Assembly: GCF_037201915.1 (NCBI RefSeq)
Contig: NZ_CP147505.1
Span: 1,240,001 to 1,304,000, forward strand
Length of the DNA stretch: 64,000 nt
Origin: Haloplanus sp. CK5-1
GTDB lineage: Archaea; Halobacteriota; Halobacteria; Halobacteriales; Haloferacaceae
Direction of reading: 5' to 3'
The position numbers and the translations under genes were made by a program. Below, one piece after another: positions 8,482 to 17,883 of the stretch. The notes under the pieces were generated by a model. The model made no database searches and was not told the DNA's origin. It was given only the letters and a program-made list of their open reading frames with translations. How positions within the stretch are numbered: position 1 is the stretch's first letter; every line of letters begins with the position of its first letter.

Positions 8482-9267
8482 ATGTCCGGCACGCTCGACC
8501 ACGTCATGATGCGAGTCGCCGACCTCGACGACTCGCTCGACTGGTACCGCTCACACCTCGACTACGAGGAGAAGGACCGCTGGGAGGCAGAGGACTTCAC
8601 CATCGTCTACCTCGGCCCCGAGGAGATGCACGAGGAGGGCGCGATGTTGGAACTCACCCACAACCACGACGGCAGTCCCGAGGAGATGGGGGACGCGTGG
8701 GGGCACATCGCCGTCCGCGTCGAGGACGTCTACGACGCCTACGCGGAGTTGATGGACGCGGGCGTCGAGGACTACCGCGACCCCGACTCCTGTGGCGGCG
8801 GCTACGCGTTCGTGAAAGACCCGGACGGCCACGAGGTCGAAATCGTCGAACGCGACCACGGCGAGCGCTGGAGCCTCGATCACACCATGATCCGAGTCGA
8901 GGACGCCGACGCCGCGCTGGGCTTCTGGATCCGGAAGTTCGGCTACGTCCCCGGCCGGCGCTGGGAGTCCGACACCTTCGCCAACTACTACGCCGAACCC
9001 GCGGGCGCACCGCCCGAGGCGATGTCGGTCGAACTCACGTACAACTACGACGGCCGGAGCTACGAGATGGGGGACGCGTGGGGGCACCTCTGTGTCCGGG
9101 TCGACGACCTCCACGACGACTGGGCGCAGTTGATGGAACGCGAGGCTCCCGACTACCGCGACCCAGCCTCGTGTGACGACATGTACGCCTTCACCACGGA
9201 CCAGGACGGCCACGAGATCGAACTCATCGAACGCGAGAGCCTGTCGCCGCCGCTGTTCCCGGAGTGA
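8482..9267 (+). CDS. Two-domain VOC protein, glyoxalase I-like
   Basis: A 261-residue protein made of two tandem vicinal-oxygen-chelate domains. Each begins with a His strand (LDHVMMRVADLDDSLDWY; LDHTMIRVEDADAALGFW) and ends with a Glu strand (GHEVEIVERD; GHEIELIERES). The internal GDAWGHIAVRV and GDAWGHLCVRV strands provide the middle His of each domain. The pattern LELTHNHDGSPEEMGDAWGH matches lactoylglutathione lyase, so a role in methylglyoxal removal with a haloarchaeal thiol is likely; another VOC chemistry cannot be excluded. ATG 8482 gives MSGTLDHVMMR. The repeats imply an internal gene duplication. Confidence 0.85.
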   Translation: MSGTLDHVMMRVADLDDSLDWYRSHLDYEEKDRWEAEDFTIVYLGPEEMHEEGAMLELTHNHDGSPEEMGDAWGHIAVRVEDVYDAYAELMDAGVEDYRDPDSCGGGYAFVKDPDGHEVEIVERDHGERWSLDHTMIRVEDADAALGFWIRKFGYVPGRRWESDTFANYYAEPAGAPPEAMSVELTYNYDGRSYEMGDAWGHLCVRVDDLHDDWAQLMEREAPDYRDPASCDDMYAFTTDQDGHEIELIERESLSPPLFPE

Positions 9268-9318
9268 CCGCGTGATCGGGACCGGGAGTTAAAATAGGAC
9301 GGCCGGGTACACCGTAGT

Positions 9319-9870
9319 ATGACGAAATATTCGACCGGCTCCGACCGGGGCGGCGGTGACGGCGACGCCTGCGAACTCTGTGGCTACGAGACGACGAACC
9401 TCGAACGGGCGAACGTCGCCGGCGCGAACCTACTCGTCTGCTCCGACTGTGCACCACACGACGACTCCGCGGGCGGGAGCGGGGTCGGTGGCCGGGGCTC
9501 GGGATCCGGCTCGGGCTCGGAATCGTCCGGTTCGCGAACCGACGCGGACGAACCCAACCGCCGGAAGCGCGCGGCCCAGAACACGGCACGCATGCACGAC
9601 GCCGCCAAGAGCGACACGAAACACTGGGAGAAGGAGGGAACGGACTACGAGGACGACCGCCTCCCGTACCTCGTCTCGGGCTACGGCGACCGGGTGGAGA
9701 CCGCCAGACAGGACGCGGGCCTCACCGTCGCGGAACTCGCAGCCGAGGTCGATGTCGACGAGGACGACGTCCTCGCCCTCGAACAGGGCCGTGCATCCCG
9801 CGCCGGCGTCGGCGGCTCCGTCGTCCGTGCCGTCGCGGAGCGACTGGGGATCGACCTCGTCGACGAGTAG
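9319..9870 (+). CDS. Multiprotein bridging factor aMBF1 (zinc ribbon plus HTH)
   Basis: A 183-residue archaeal MBF1, a DNA- or ribosome-associated coactivator-like protein. The N-terminal zinc ribbon has CELCGYET and, after a spacer, VCSDC (residues 18-46). A Gly/Ser-rich, very flexible linker covers residues 50-75, and a conserved basic segment RRKRAAQNTARMHDAAK follows. The C-terminal helix-turn-helix of the Cro/XRE type is at about residues 120-180 (VETARQDAGLTVAELAAEV). The long Ser/Gly linker is typical of haloarchaeal copies. It is monocistronic by spacing. Confidence 0.93.
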   Translation: MTKYSTGSDRGGGDGDACELCGYETTNLERANVAGANLLVCSDCAPHDDSAGGSGVGGRGSGSGSGSESSGSRTDADEPNRRKRAAQNTARMHDAAKSDTKHWEKEGTDYEDDRLPYLVSGYGDRVETARQDAGLTVAELAAEVDVDEDDVLALEQGRASRAGVGGSVVRAVAERLGIDLVDE

Positions 9871-9907
9871 GGAACCGTTTTATCGCTCGGGCGTCGGATG
9901 TCCCGGC

Positions 9908-11101
9908 ATGCAGACGCGCGCCCCCGAAGAGCCCGACGTTCGGGAGTTCGACGCGACCGTCACGGCGGTCGACGGCCGAGCGGTCGTTCTCGACCGGACG
10001 TACTTCTACGCCGAGAGCGGTGGCCAACCCGCGGACCGTGGCACCCTCGCCGGCGTTCCCGTGACCGACGTACAGACCGACGACGACGCCGTCGTCCACC
10101 ACCTCGCCGACGATTCCGGACTCGACGTGGGCGAGACGATTCTGGGCGTCGTCGACGACGACTTCCGCACCTACTGCACTCGCGCCCACACCGCGAGTCA
10201 CCTCCTCTACGGTGCGGGGCGCCGACTCCTCGACGACCTCGGCTACGGTGGGTTCGGCATCGACGCCGAGAAGGTTCGGGTCGACTTCGCCACTTCGGTC
10301 GACATCGACGACGACGTGTTGGTCGAACTCGAACGCCTCACCAACCGAGCGGTGTGGGACTCTCGCCCCGTCTCCTGGGAGACGGTGCCGGTCGACGAGG
10401 CCCGCGCCCGCGACGACGTCGCGTTCAACACCAAGACCGAAGAGGGGGTGATGGACGACGCCGACACCGTCCGCCTCGTCGACGTCGAGGGGTGGGACGT
10501 GGCGGCCTGTGGGGGCACACACGTCTCGAACACCCGCGCGGTCGGCCCCGTGGAACTCCTGGACCGGTCGAACCCCGGCGAAGGACTCACGCGCGTCGAG
10601 TTCGCCGTCGGCCCGGCGGCCATCGACCGCCGTGCGACGCTCCACCGGGCCGCCCTCGACGCCGCACAGGACCTCGGAACCAACGCCGCCGACCTGTCCG
10701 AGGCCGTCGCCGACCTGCGGGCGGACCGCGACGCCCTCGAAGCCGAGTCTGCGACGTACAAGGCCGAAGTGCTCGACGCCCGCCTGTCCACGCTTCGGAG
10801 GGTCGAGGATGACGAGGCGGTTTGGCGCGTCGGCACCGTCGCGGATTTCGGCCCCAACGAGGTCGGCGACGCCGTCCAAGACCGGGTCGGCGACGACGCC
10901 GACGTGATCGTAGCCGTCGGCGAGGAGGACACGCCGTACGTGGTCGTCGCGACGACCGACGACGCCGGCGTCGATGCGGGCGAGGTGGTCGACGACCTGA
11001 CCGACGCGTTCGGGGGCGGCGGCGGTGGCGGGCCGACGTTCGCGCAGGGCGGCGGCCTCGACGCCGACCCGGAAGCGGTCGTCGCCGCGGTACGCGACTA
11101 G
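9908..11101 (+). CDS. alaX: Alanyl-tRNA editing hydrolase AlaX with DHHA1 domain
   Basis: A 397-residue stand-alone editing enzyme that hydrolyses mischarged Ser- or Gly-tRNA(Ala). It resembles the editing half of alanyl-tRNA synthetase: an N-terminal beta domain (TYFYAESGGQPADRG), the zinc site HTASH near residue 98 and CGGTH near residue 200, then a coiled region and the DHHA1 domain ending GGGGGGGPTFAQGGG. The length places it in the long AlaX class. ATG 9908 starts MQTRAPEEPDV. The stop TAG lies in CTAG, which is also the stop of the convergent gene on the other strand. Confidence 0.94.
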   Translation: MQTRAPEEPDVREFDATVTAVDGRAVVLDRTYFYAESGGQPADRGTLAGVPVTDVQTDDDAVVHHLADDSGLDVGETILGVVDDDFRTYCTRAHTASHLLYGAGRRLLDDLGYGGFGIDAEKVRVDFATSVDIDDDVLVELERLTNRAVWDSRPVSWETVPVDEARARDDVAFNTKTEEGVMDDADTVRLVDVEGWDVAACGGTHVSNTRAVGPVELLDRSNPGEGLTRVEFAVGPAAIDRRATLHRAALDAAQDLGTNAADLSEAVADLRADRDALEAESATYKAEVLDARLSTLRRVEDDEAVWRVGTVADFGPNEVGDAVQDRVGDDADVIVAVGEEDTPYVVVATTDDAGVDAGEVVDDLTDAFGGGGGGGPTFAQGGGLDADPEAVVAAVRD

Positions 11102-12330
11102 CGCCGCCGGAGGAGGAACGCGACGCCGAGGAGCGCGAGCACCCCGATCACGGGCGTGAATCCGGGACTGGTGGCTTCCGTTTCCGTCGTGGTCGCCGTC
11201 CCCGTCGCGGTTGCGCTCGGCGTCGGCGAGGCGGCGGTCGACGTCGCGTCGCTCGGTGGCGCGATGGCCTCGACGCCGACCTCGTTCGAGCGGACGCCGT
11301 CCATGTTGGCCCGGAGCGTGTGCTCGCCGGGCTCGTCGATCCGGACCGCGAGTTCGCCCTCGTCGTCGGTCGTGCCGACCGCGTCGCCGTCGAGGGTGAT
11401 CGTCACGCCCGACGCGGGTTCACCGTACGCGTTCGTCACCGCGACCGGTGCCCGCTCGCCGGCGACGATGCGTTCGTTGGTCGCCTCGATGGTGAGCGAG
11501 GGCTCCCGGGACATCTCGACGGTGAAACTGGCGTTGGCCTCCTCGATACGGACGTCCCGGGATGCGCCCCGATAGCCCTCCCTGTCGACTCGTAGCGTCG
11601 TCCGGACGTTGACCGGCGTGTCGAGGACGGTTCGTCCGTCCGGGCCGGTCCGGGACGTCGCGACCCCGGTGAGGTTCACCCGGGCGTCGTCGACGGTCCG
11701 TGGCGAGTCGAAGTGTGGGTCGACGACGGTGACGGCGACGCTGACGGAGCCGGCTCTCATGGAGACTCGGTTCGTGATGTCGCCCTCGATTTCGAGCGAT
11801 TTCTGCCTGACGTAGTAGCCGGGTTTGCGGACGGTGAGTTGGTAGTTGCCCGCCTGGATAACGTCGGACTCGTACACGCCGCTCGCGTCCGTCGTCCCGG
11901 TCGTTATCTCCAGTCCACCCCGTTCGATCGACACCTGTGCGTCCTCGACGGGTCCGTCGCCGTCGCTCACCTCGAGGCGCACCGAACTCTTGGGGTACAC
12001 CTCGACGTCGACCTCTCGCTCCGACGCCTCGGAGATGACGTACGGACTGGTCCGGACGTACCGTGGGTGCTCCACACCGACCGTCACCTCGGCGCCCTCG
12101 GGAACGTCGACGAACGCCTTCCCGTTCCCGGCGGTCGTCGCCGTCGCCGACCCGCCGTCCCACTCCACATCGAGCTCGGCGTCGCCGATCGGGTTCCCCG
12201 ACGAATCGCGGACTGCGACGGTGATGGTGACCGTCTCACCCGACTGTGCGACCGCGGTCCCCGCAGTCCCGGCGACCGACGCGAGCGTCAGGGCGACGGC
12301 CAGACCCACGACCGTGTAACTTCGTCCCAT
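11098..12330 (-). CDS. Secreted PGF-CTERM surface protein with Ig/carboxypeptidase-regulatory-like repeats
   Basis: A 410-residue exported protein. It has a Sec-type signal (MGRSYTVVGLAVALTLASVAG... cleaved near AVAQS), then about five beta-sandwich repeats with the pattern 'V.V.D..G.P..DA.V.V' seen in carboxypeptidase-regulatory-like domains, then a Thr/Ser/Ala-rich stalk, and finally the tripartite sorting signal: PGF in SPGFTPVIGVLALLG, a hydrophobic helix and terminal RRR. By family knowledge, archaeosortase ArtA would remove this tail and attach the protein to a lipid, leaving it in the S-layer. The ligand or partner is unknown. ATG 12330 was chosen because the signal peptide starts there. 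Confidence 0.9.
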   Translation of the reverse strand: MGRSYTVVGLAVALTLASVAGTAGTAVAQSGETVTITVAVRDSSGNPIGDAELDVEWDGGSATATTAGNGKAFVDVPEGAEVTVGVEHPRYVRTSPYVISEASEREVDVEVYPKSSVRLEVSDGDGPVEDAQVSIERGGLEITTGTTDASGVYESDVIQAGNYQLTVRKPGYYVRQKSLEIEGDITNRVSMRAGSVSVAVTVVDPHFDSPRTVDDARVNLTGVATSRTGPDGRTVLDTPVNVRTTLRVDREGYRGASRDVRIEEANASFTVEMSREPSLTIEATNERIVAGERAPVAVTNAYGEPASGVTITLDGDAVGTTDDEGELAVRIDEPGEHTLRANMDGVRSNEVGVEAIAPPSDATSTAASPTPSATATGTATTTETEATSPGFTPVIGVLALLGVAFLLRRR

Positions 12331-12453
12331 GGACGCATTCACATCAGCTGTCTGTAAAATACCTCTGACCAGTACGGACGGTCCCCACTCCCCGCCAGAG
12401 GTCGGGTCGTCCGGACCGAAGCCCACATTGTCCGGGCGGTCCTCCCTTCGGTC

Positions 12454-12993
12454 GTGACCACCTGCACCGACTACGGGGCCGTGGTGTACGACCTCGACGG
12501 AACGTTGGTTCGGCTGGCGGTCGACTGGGACGCCGCCGCCCGCGACGCCACGTCGGTGTTCGCCAACGCGGGCGTCGACGCCGCCGACGCCGACCTCTGG
12601 TCGCTGTTCGAGACGGCACCGGAACACGGCCTCGCGGACGAACTGGAGTCGGTCCTCGCCGCCCACGAGCGTCGCGGAGCCGAGCGCTCGGCCCGCCTCC
12701 ACCTCGCCGACCGGGTCGCCGAGTGGGACGTTCCAGTGGGCGTCTGCTCGCTCAACGCCGAGGCCGCCTGTCGACTCGCGCTGGACCGCCACGACCTACT
12801 CGACCACGTCGGTGCGGTCGTCGGTCGGGATTCGGTGTCGGAGCACAAACCCGATCCGGAACCCCTCCTTGCGACCCTCGACCGCCTCGGAGTCGACCCC
12901 GCTTCGGCGCTGTTCGTCGGCGACTCCGACCGCGACGCAGTCACCGCCGACCGCGCGGGTGTTGCCTTCGAGTTCGTCGACGCCGTGCAGTAG
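12454..12993 (+). CDS. HAD-superfamily hydrolase (phosphoglycolate phosphatase-like)
   Basis: A 179-residue HAD hydrolase starting at GTG 12454. Motif I VYDLDGTLVRL carries the nucleophile and acid/base Asp, VGVCSLNAEAA stands where motif II Ser/Thr is expected, and the Lys is in SEHKPDPEPLLATL, followed by ALFVGDSDRDAVTADRAG. These are standard phosphatase motifs of the Gph/PGM branch; the substrate is unknown. It is divergent from the PGF-CTERM gene with a 123-bp intergenic region. Confidence 0.85.
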   Translation: MTTCTDYGAVVYDLDGTLVRLAVDWDAAARDATSVFANAGVDAADADLWSLFETAPEHGLADELESVLAAHERRGAERSARLHLADRVAEWDVPVGVCSLNAEAACRLALDRHDLLDHVGAVVGRDSVSEHKPDPEPLLATLDRLGVDPASALFVGDSDRDAVTADRAGVAFEFVDAVQ

Positions 12994-13027
12994 CCGTCGG
13001 CGCGGCGGGCGCGACGGACCCACGTAG

Positions 13028-13034
13028 TTTTTAT
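13028..13034 (+). promoter_or_regulatory. TATA-like box of the rnj transcript
   Basis: TTTTTAT lies in a GC-rich intergenic region about 180 bp before the rnj start codon. A haloarchaeal transcript would begin about 25 bp downstream, near 13058, which leaves a leader of about 150 nt. Confidence 0.5.
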
Positions 13035-13057
13035 CACCCCGGGGCGTACGGTGGCGT

Positions 13058-13210
13058 ACCAGCGACCCGCGGGCAAGTGCGACACGCGGCGTCGCACGCG
13101 GGGACCAGCGACCGACGTGCTGTAAGACGCCGGGGCCGGTGGCCCCCAGACGGGATTTGCATGAGCAACGTGCCACGTCAGTGGTGTTTCGATGCTCGGA
13201 AACCGAAACC
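13058..13210 (+). ncRNA. Structured leader or small RNA upstream of RNase J
   Basis: Two strong hairpins are visible. The first pairs CCCGC (13066-13070) with GCGGG (13098-13102) and, after a six-base one-sided bulge GGGCAA, GTGCGAC (13077-13083) with GTCGCAC (13091-13097). The second pairs GGGGCC (13132-13137) with GGCCCC (13141-13146). The sequence ACCAGCGACC occurs twice (about 13058 and 13104). There is no tRNA-like TPsiC arm. It could be a long 5' leader that controls rnj, or an independent small RNA such as an H/ACA-type guide; I cannot decide. Confidence 0.4.
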
Positions 13211-14563
13211 ATGGAAATAGAAATCGCAACAATCGGCGGTTACGAGGCGGTCGGCCGGCAGATGACTGCCGTCCGCGCCGGTGACGACGTCGTCGTCTTC
13301 GACATGGGTCTGAACCTCTCGCAGGTACTGATCCACGACAACGTCGAAACCGAACAGATGCACAGTCTCGACCTGATCGACATGGGTGCCATTCCCGACG
13401 ACCGGGTGATGAGCGACCTCGAAGGCGACGTGCAGGCCATCGTCCCGACCCACGGTCACCTCGACCACATCGGCGCGATAAGCAAGTTGGCCCACCGCTA
13501 CGACGCCCCCGTCGTCGCGACACCGTTCACCATCGAACTGGTGAAACAGCAGATCGATAGCGAGAACAAGTTCAACGTCGACAACGATCTGGTCAAGATG
13601 GACGCCGGCGAGACGATGTCCATCGGCGACTCGGGCAAGGTCGACCTCGAGTTCGTCAACGTCACCCACTCGATCATCGACGCGATCAACCCGGTGCTCC
13701 ACACGCCCGAGGGCGCGGTCGTCTACGGCCTCGACAAGCGGATGGACCACACGCCGGTGATCGGCGACCCGATCGACATGAAGCGGTTCCGCGAGATCGG
13801 TCGCGAGGGCGAGGGCGTCCTCTGTTATATCGAGGACTGTACCAACGCGGGCCGGAAAGGGCGTACTCCTAGCGAGTCCGTCGCGCGCAAACACCTCCGC
13901 GATGCGATGTACTCCGTCGAGGACTACGACGGCGGTATCGTCGCCACGACGTTCAGTTCCCACATCGCCCGCGTCTCCAGTCTGGTGGAGTTCGCGAAGG
14001 ATATCGGGCGACAGCCGGTCCTGCTCGGTCGGTCGATGGAGAAGTACTCGGGCACCGCCGAACGCCTGGACTTCGTCGACTTCCCGGACGACCTCGGGAT
14101 GTACGGCCACCGCAAGTCCGTCGACCGCACGTTCAAGCGGATCATGAAGGAGGGCAAGGAGAACTTCCTGCCCATCGTGACGGGCCACCAGGGCGAACCG
14201 CGCGCGATGCTGACGCGGATGGGCCGCGGCGAGACGCCGTACGAACTGGAAGACGGCGACAAGGTGATGTTCTCGGCCCGCGTCATCCCCGAGCCCACCA
14301 ACGAGGGCCAGCGCTACCAGTCCGAGCGCCTGCTCCGGATGCAGGGCGCACGCATCTACGACGACATCCACGTCTCGGGCCACCTGCGAAACGAGGGCCA
14401 CTACGAGATGCTGCAGGCCCTCCAGCCCCAGCACGTCATCCCCGCCCACCAGGACCTCGAAGGGTTCGCCCCCTACGTCGACCTGGCGGAAGGACAGGGC
14501 TACGCCGTGGGCCGTGACCTGCACATCACGCGCAACGGCAACATGATCCAGCTGGTGGAATGA
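13211..14563 (+). CDS. rnj: Archaeal ribonuclease J (metallo-beta-lactamase RNase)
   Basis: A 450-residue 5'-3' exoribonuclease of the beta-CASP family. The metallo-beta-lactamase motif 2 is [10 protein letters not shown] (two His, Asp, His) near residue 80; motif 3 is [17 protein letters not shown]; the beta-CASP part contains [25 protein letters not shown] and the late motifs [28 protein letters not shown]. It acts in the cytoplasm in RNA turnover. I use ATG 13211 ([18 protein letters not shown]), the family start; the in-frame ATG 72 bp upstream would translate the structured leader. Its stop overlaps the idsA start (ATGA), as is typical for the rnj-isoprenoid gene pair. Confidence 0.95.
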   Translation: MEIEIATIGGYEAVGRQMTAVRAGDDVVVFDMGLNLSQVLIHDNVETEQMHSLDLIDMGAIPDDRVMSDLEGDVQAIVPTHGHLDHIGAISKLAHRYDAPVVATPFTIELVKQQIDSENKFNVDNDLVKMDAGETMSIGDSGKVDLEFVNVTHSIIDAINPVLHTPEGAVVYGLDKRMDHTPVIGDPIDMKRFREIGREGEGVLCYIEDCTNAGRKGRTPSESVARKHLRDAMYSVEDYDGGIVATTFSSHIARVSSLVEFAKDIGRQPVLLGRSMEKYSGTAERLDFVDFPDDLGMYGHRKSVDRTFKRIMKEGKENFLPIVTGHQGEPRAMLTRMGRGETPYELEDGDKVMFSARVIPEPTNEGQRYQSERLLRMQGARIYDDIHVSGHLRNEGHYEMLQALQPQHVIPAHQDLEGFAPYVDLAEGQGYAVGRDLHITRNGNMIQLVE

Positions 14564-15606
14564 CGACCGATTCGACGGAAGAGCGGGTGCTCGCTGCGGT
14601 CCGCGAGCGCCGCGAGCGGGTCAACGCGGCCATCGACGAGGACCTCCCGCTCGCCGAGCCCGAACGGCTCTGGGAGGCCTCCCGCTACCTGCTGAAGGCG
14701 GGCGGTAAGCGCCTCCGACCCACTGTCTCTCTGCTGGCAGCGGAGGCCGTCGCCGACGTGCAGCCGTTCTCCGTCGACTACCGAACCTTCCCCGCCCTCG
14801 ACGGCGGCGAGGTGGACGTGATGGCCGGGGCCGTCAGCCTCGAGGTCATCCAGTCGTTCACCCTCATCCACGACGACATCATGGACGACGACCCGCTCCG
14901 CCGCGGGGTGCCCGCCGTCCACGAGGCGTACGACGTGGACACCGCAATCCTGGCGGGGGACACGCTCTACTCCACCGCGTTCGAGATCATGGCCGAGACG
15001 GGGGCCGCCCCCGAAAACGGCCTGGAGGCGATGCGGATGCTCGCGAACACCTGCACCCGCATCTGCGAGGGGCAAGCCCTCGACGTGGAGTTCGAACACC
15101 GGACCGAGGTGCTCCCCGAGGAGTACTTGGAGATGGTCGAGTCAAAGACCGCGGTGCTGTACGGCGACGCCGCCGCGACGCCCGCGATCCTGCTCGACGC
15201 CGACGACGACGTGGTGGACGCGCTCTACGACTACGGCATCCACTCCGGGTCGGCCTTCCAGATCCAGGACGACGTCCTCGATCTGACGGTCCCCTCGGAG
15301 CACCTCGGCAAACAACGTGGCTCCGACCTGGTCGAGAACAAGGAGACGCTCATCACGCTCCACGCTCGTCAACAGGGGGTCGACGTGGACGGCCTCGTCG
15401 ACGCCGACGACGCGGAGTCGCTGACCGACGACGCCGTCGAGGCCGCGGTCGATCGGCTGAACGAGGCGGGCAGCATCGAGTACGCCCGCGAGAAGGCCCG
15501 GTCGCTCGTCGGTCGGAGCAAGTCGGATCTCGACGCACTCCCCGACAACGAAGCCCGAGCGATGCTCGAAGACATCGCAGAGTATCTCATCTCTCGGGGG
15601 TACTGA
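14560..15606 (+). CDS. idsA: Geranylgeranyl/farnesyl diphosphate synthase
   Basis: A 348-residue short-chain trans-prenyl transferase that makes the C20 (or C25) isoprenoid diphosphate for archaeal ether lipids. The first Asp-rich motif is [13 protein letters not shown] near residue 107; the second is [11 protein letters not shown] near residue 237. The substrate-binding GGKRLRP is at residues 47-53. The gene is translationally coupled to rnj through ATGA overlap. Length and motifs match the haloarchaeal enzyme, and the frame is intact. Confidence 0.95.
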   Translation: MTTDSTEERVLAAVRERRERVNAAIDEDLPLAEPERLWEASRYLLKAGGKRLRPTVSLLAAEAVADVQPFSVDYRTFPALDGGEVDVMAGAVSLEVIQSFTLIHDDIMDDDPLRRGVPAVHEAYDVDTAILAGDTLYSTAFEIMAETGAAPENGLEAMRMLANTCTRICEGQALDVEFEHRTEVLPEEYLEMVESKTAVLYGDAAATPAILLDADDDVVDALYDYGIHSGSAFQIQDDVLDLTVPSEHLGKQRGSDLVENKETLITLHARQQGVDVDGLVDADDAESLTDDAVEAAVDRLNEAGSIEYAREKARSLVGRSKSDLDALPDNEARAMLEDIAEYLISRGY

Positions 15607-15632
15607 ACGCAGTCGGGCGGTCGCCGCCCCTT

Positions 15633-16580
15633 TTACAACAGAACGTAGACGACGGTGTACGCCAGCCACGCGACGGTGATGGCCGAGAGTCCGGTGACGA
15701 GTGCCGGGAGCCAGTCCGGTGGGCCGATCGACGGTCGGCGGGCGTTCTCGAACCGGATCCGCGGCCGGAGGCCGAGTGCCCCGACGCCGAGTACGGAGAA
15801 CACGAACGGGTAGGAGAGGTCGAGCGTCGGAGCCGGGATGAGTGCGATGCTCGCGGCGTAGCCCGCGCCGAGCGTCGCTCGCGGGCGGACGGCGGTCGTC
15901 GGTCGGAGGCCGGCGGCGACACAGCCGACGATCACGGCCGCCCAGACGGTCGCGAGTTCGACGCCGAACGCGCCGAGGAGGTGGAGGGTCGGGTCGGTCG
16001 AGAGGGCGAGCCGCTCGCCAACGAGCGTCGCCTCGAAGGGGTAGAACACGGCCGGTGGCTCACCGGTGAGGAGGTCACCGAACGGGTGGGTGACGAGGCC
16101 GACCAGTCCGGCGGCGAAGACCTGTCGGGCAGTGAGCGTCGTCTGACGGGCGACGACCTCGCCGAGAGCGACGGCACCGAGGACGAAAAGCAGCGTGACG
16201 ACGGTTCCGAGCGCCCCGCTGACGGCGCCGACGGCGCCGACCACCAAGAGCGCGAGCGGGACGGAGAGCCACCGGACGCGGGCGTCGGCGGCGGTTCGGA
16301 GCGCGGCGAGCAGGGCGACCGGCCCCGCGAGGACGAGCGAGTGGGTCACGGCGCGGTGGACGACGTTCCCCGTCGACCAGAACGCGCTCGCGAGGGTCAG
16401 AGCGTCGCCGCCGGCGACGCCCGCGACGCCGACGACGGCGTACGCAATGTCGACGTCGGGGAGTGCGGCGAACCCGCCAGCCAGGAGGCCGACGGCGAAC
16501 ACCCGGTCGGCGTCCCAGCCGCGGGCGAGGGCGACGCTGGCCACGAGGGCGAACGCGAGGGCGGCGTGGCCGACGAACAT
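15633..16580 (-). CDS. Membrane-bound metal-dependent hydrolase (DUF457/YdjM-like)
   Basis: A 315-residue polytopic membrane protein with about eight segments. The family marks are the N-terminal FVGHAALAFALV with a conserved His, GGFAALPDVDIAY, HRAVTHSLVLAGP (His-x3-Thr-His) and LVTHPFGDLLTGE. Those His and Asp residues lie at membrane edges and are thought to bind a metal, hence the family name; the reaction is not established. I chose ATG 16580. It is convergent with idsA and about 55 bp downstream of the mscS-like gene on the same strand. Confidence 0.8.
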   Translation of the reverse strand: MFVGHAALAFALVASVALARGWDADRVFAVGLLAGGFAALPDVDIAYAVVGVAGVAGGDALTLASAFWSTGNVVHRAVTHSLVLAGPVALLAALRTAADARVRWLSVPLALLVVGAVGAVSGALGTVVTLLFVLGAVALGEVVARQTTLTARQVFAAGLVGLVTHPFGDLLTGEPPAVFYPFEATLVGERLALSTDPTLHLLGAFGVELATVWAAVIVGCVAAGLRPTTAVRPRATLGAGYAASIALIPAPTLDLSYPFVFSVLGVGALGLRPRIRFENARRPSIGPPDWLPALVTGLSAITVAWLAYTVVYVLL

Positions 16581-16635
16581 GCTTCGAATCCGTGGCCACG
16601 AGTGATAAGTTGTCCGGGCGGCGTGGAAACAGGGC

Positions 16636-17184
16636 TCACACCCCTTCGGAGGCGACTTTCGTCCACTCGGACTCGATCTCGGCGTTGCCGCGGACGACGG
16701 TGTCGCCGTCGACGGCGAACCGGGTCTTCCGGAGTTCGATCGACTCGACGACCCCCTCCATGTCGTCGACGCGGACACGGTCGCCGACCTCGAAGTCGGG
16801 GTCCCGAAGGAGGTACACCCCGGCGACCGCGTCCGCTATCATCTCGCTCGTCGCGTAGGAGACGCCGAGGGCGAGGAAGCCGGCGGCCGTCCCCAGCGAC
16901 GTCGCGATGCCGTCCAGTCCCACCACCGAGAGCGTCGAGAGTCCGACCCCGAACCAGAGGAAGATCGCGACGATGGTCGTCAGGAACTGGCGGTAGACGG
17001 GCGACTCCCCGCCCATCGTCCGGGCGAGCATCGCCTTCAGTGCGGTCAGGACGACCTTGACGAGTATCGCCGCCGAAACCAGGAAGACGACCCCCGTGAC
17101 GATCGTCGGCACGGCGTCGACCAACCGATCGAGGAAGTCGACGAACGCCTGCCGGACGAGCGAGGACTGCAACACGCCGAGCAT
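16636..17184 (-). CDS. Small MscS-type mechanosensitive channel
   Basis: A 182-residue protein, shorter than E. coli MscS (286). Two N-terminal membrane helices are followed by the pore-lining helix region GIATSLGTAAGFLALGVSYATSEMIADAVAGVYLL, which carries the Gly/Ala packing pattern of MscS TM3, and then the beta domain DFEVGDRVRVDDMEGVVESIELRKTRFAVDG. The C-terminal cytoplasmic cage is missing, as in several archaeal homologues. It should act as an osmotic-downshock valve or small-ion leak in the cytoplasmic membrane. Confidence 0.88.
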   Translation of the reverse strand: MLGVLQSSLVRQAFVDFLDRLVDAVPTIVTGVVFLVSAAILVKVVLTALKAMLARTMGGESPVYRQFLTTIVAIFLWFGVGLSTLSVVGLDGIATSLGTAAGFLALGVSYATSEMIADAVAGVYLLRDPDFEVGDRVRVDDMEGVVESIELRKTRFAVDGDTVVRGNAEIESEWTKVASEGV

Positions 17185-17235
17185 ACGCTACGTCGGGATC
17201 GCACTGTACGTAAAAGTGGGGAGCGCGTCGCGGTC

Positions 17236-17568
17236 TCAGGCGACCACGCTGTCGACGACCTCGTAGTCGTCGTCTTCGACGCCGATGATCGCCCACTCGT
17301 ACTCCGGATCGAGACGGCTGAGGCGATCCCGGAGGTCCCCTGCGGCGGTCATCCACGTGACGAAACAGCGGAGTCGATACTCTGTCCGCCCGCCGTCTGC
17401 CCGGAGGTTCCGGGGCGACGACGCCTCGTCGGCGTCGAGCGCAGTCACGTGGACGGTTCGCCATTTCCGCTCGGCACGGAGGTCGCCCCCGTCGGCCTCG
17501 ACGGAGTAGCCGAGGCCTCGGAAGATCTCTCGTGCCTCCTCGACGGGTGGCATGGTAACAGGGGCCAT
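17236..17568 (-). CDS. Haloarchaeal conserved protein (DUF7116-like)
   Basis: A 110-residue soluble acidic protein from ATG 17568 (MAPVTMPPVEEAREIFRGLGY). The fold looks alpha/beta, with one Cys and a Trp-rich middle (RCFVTWMTAAGDLRDRL). I recall this as a small haloarchaeal-only family of unknown function. A GTG three codons upstream is an alternative start. No catalytic or binding motif is visible. Confidence 0.65.
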   Translation of the reverse strand: MAPVTMPPVEEAREIFRGLGYSVEADGGDLRAERKWRTVHVTALDADEASSPRNLRADGGRTEYRLRCFVTWMTAAGDLRDRLSRLDPEYEWAIIGVEDDDYEVVDSVVA

Positions 17569-17616
17569 GTACCTCACGATACGGCGGGTTGGATGATAAG
17601 TGTTACCACAGACTCA

Positions 17617-17883
17617 CTATTCGTGTGCCGCGTCCCACCGGTCGGGTTTTCGGTAGTTGCCACAGACGTTGCACTCGATTCGCCCCATCGCGTCCATCGC
17701 GTTGTCGAACGTCTCACACTCGCCACAGAGATACCCCCACCGGCCGTCCCGGTCGGGCGAGCGGTAGGCGACGAAGAAGGGGGCCTCGGAGCCACGGCCC
17801 GTGGCCGTCCGGTCGACGTAGACGGTCACGTCACCCGGGGCGGTTCGTTCCTCGAGCGACCGGTTAGGTTCGGAAGGACTCAC
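17617..17883 (-). CDS. Small zinc-ribbon-like protein (DUF5816-like)
   Basis: A protein of about 88 residues with a C-terminal four-Cys metal site: WGYLCGECETFDNAMDAMG then RIECNVCGNYRKPDRWDAAHE. The spacing suggests one structural zinc. The start is uncertain: GTG at 17883, 17886 or 17892 all lie inside the end of the upstream iron-sulfur carrier gene, so the two genes overlap by roughly 20-29 bp and are probably co-translated. Function unknown. Confidence 0.7.
   Translation of the reverse strand: MSPSEPNRSLEERTAPGDVTVYVDRTATGRGSEAPFFVAYRSPDRDGRWGYLCGECETFDNAMDAMGRIECNVCGNYRKPDRWDAAHE

Noticed and set aside
11098-11101. Shared CTAG stop of two convergent genes as a special signal
   Set aside because: CTAG is its own complement, so two abutting TAG stops produce it automatically; nothing else supports a function.
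13058-13145. Possible tRNA in the rnj leader
   Set aside because: No GTTC-type TPsiC loop and no acceptor stem; the hairpins do not fit a cloverleaf.
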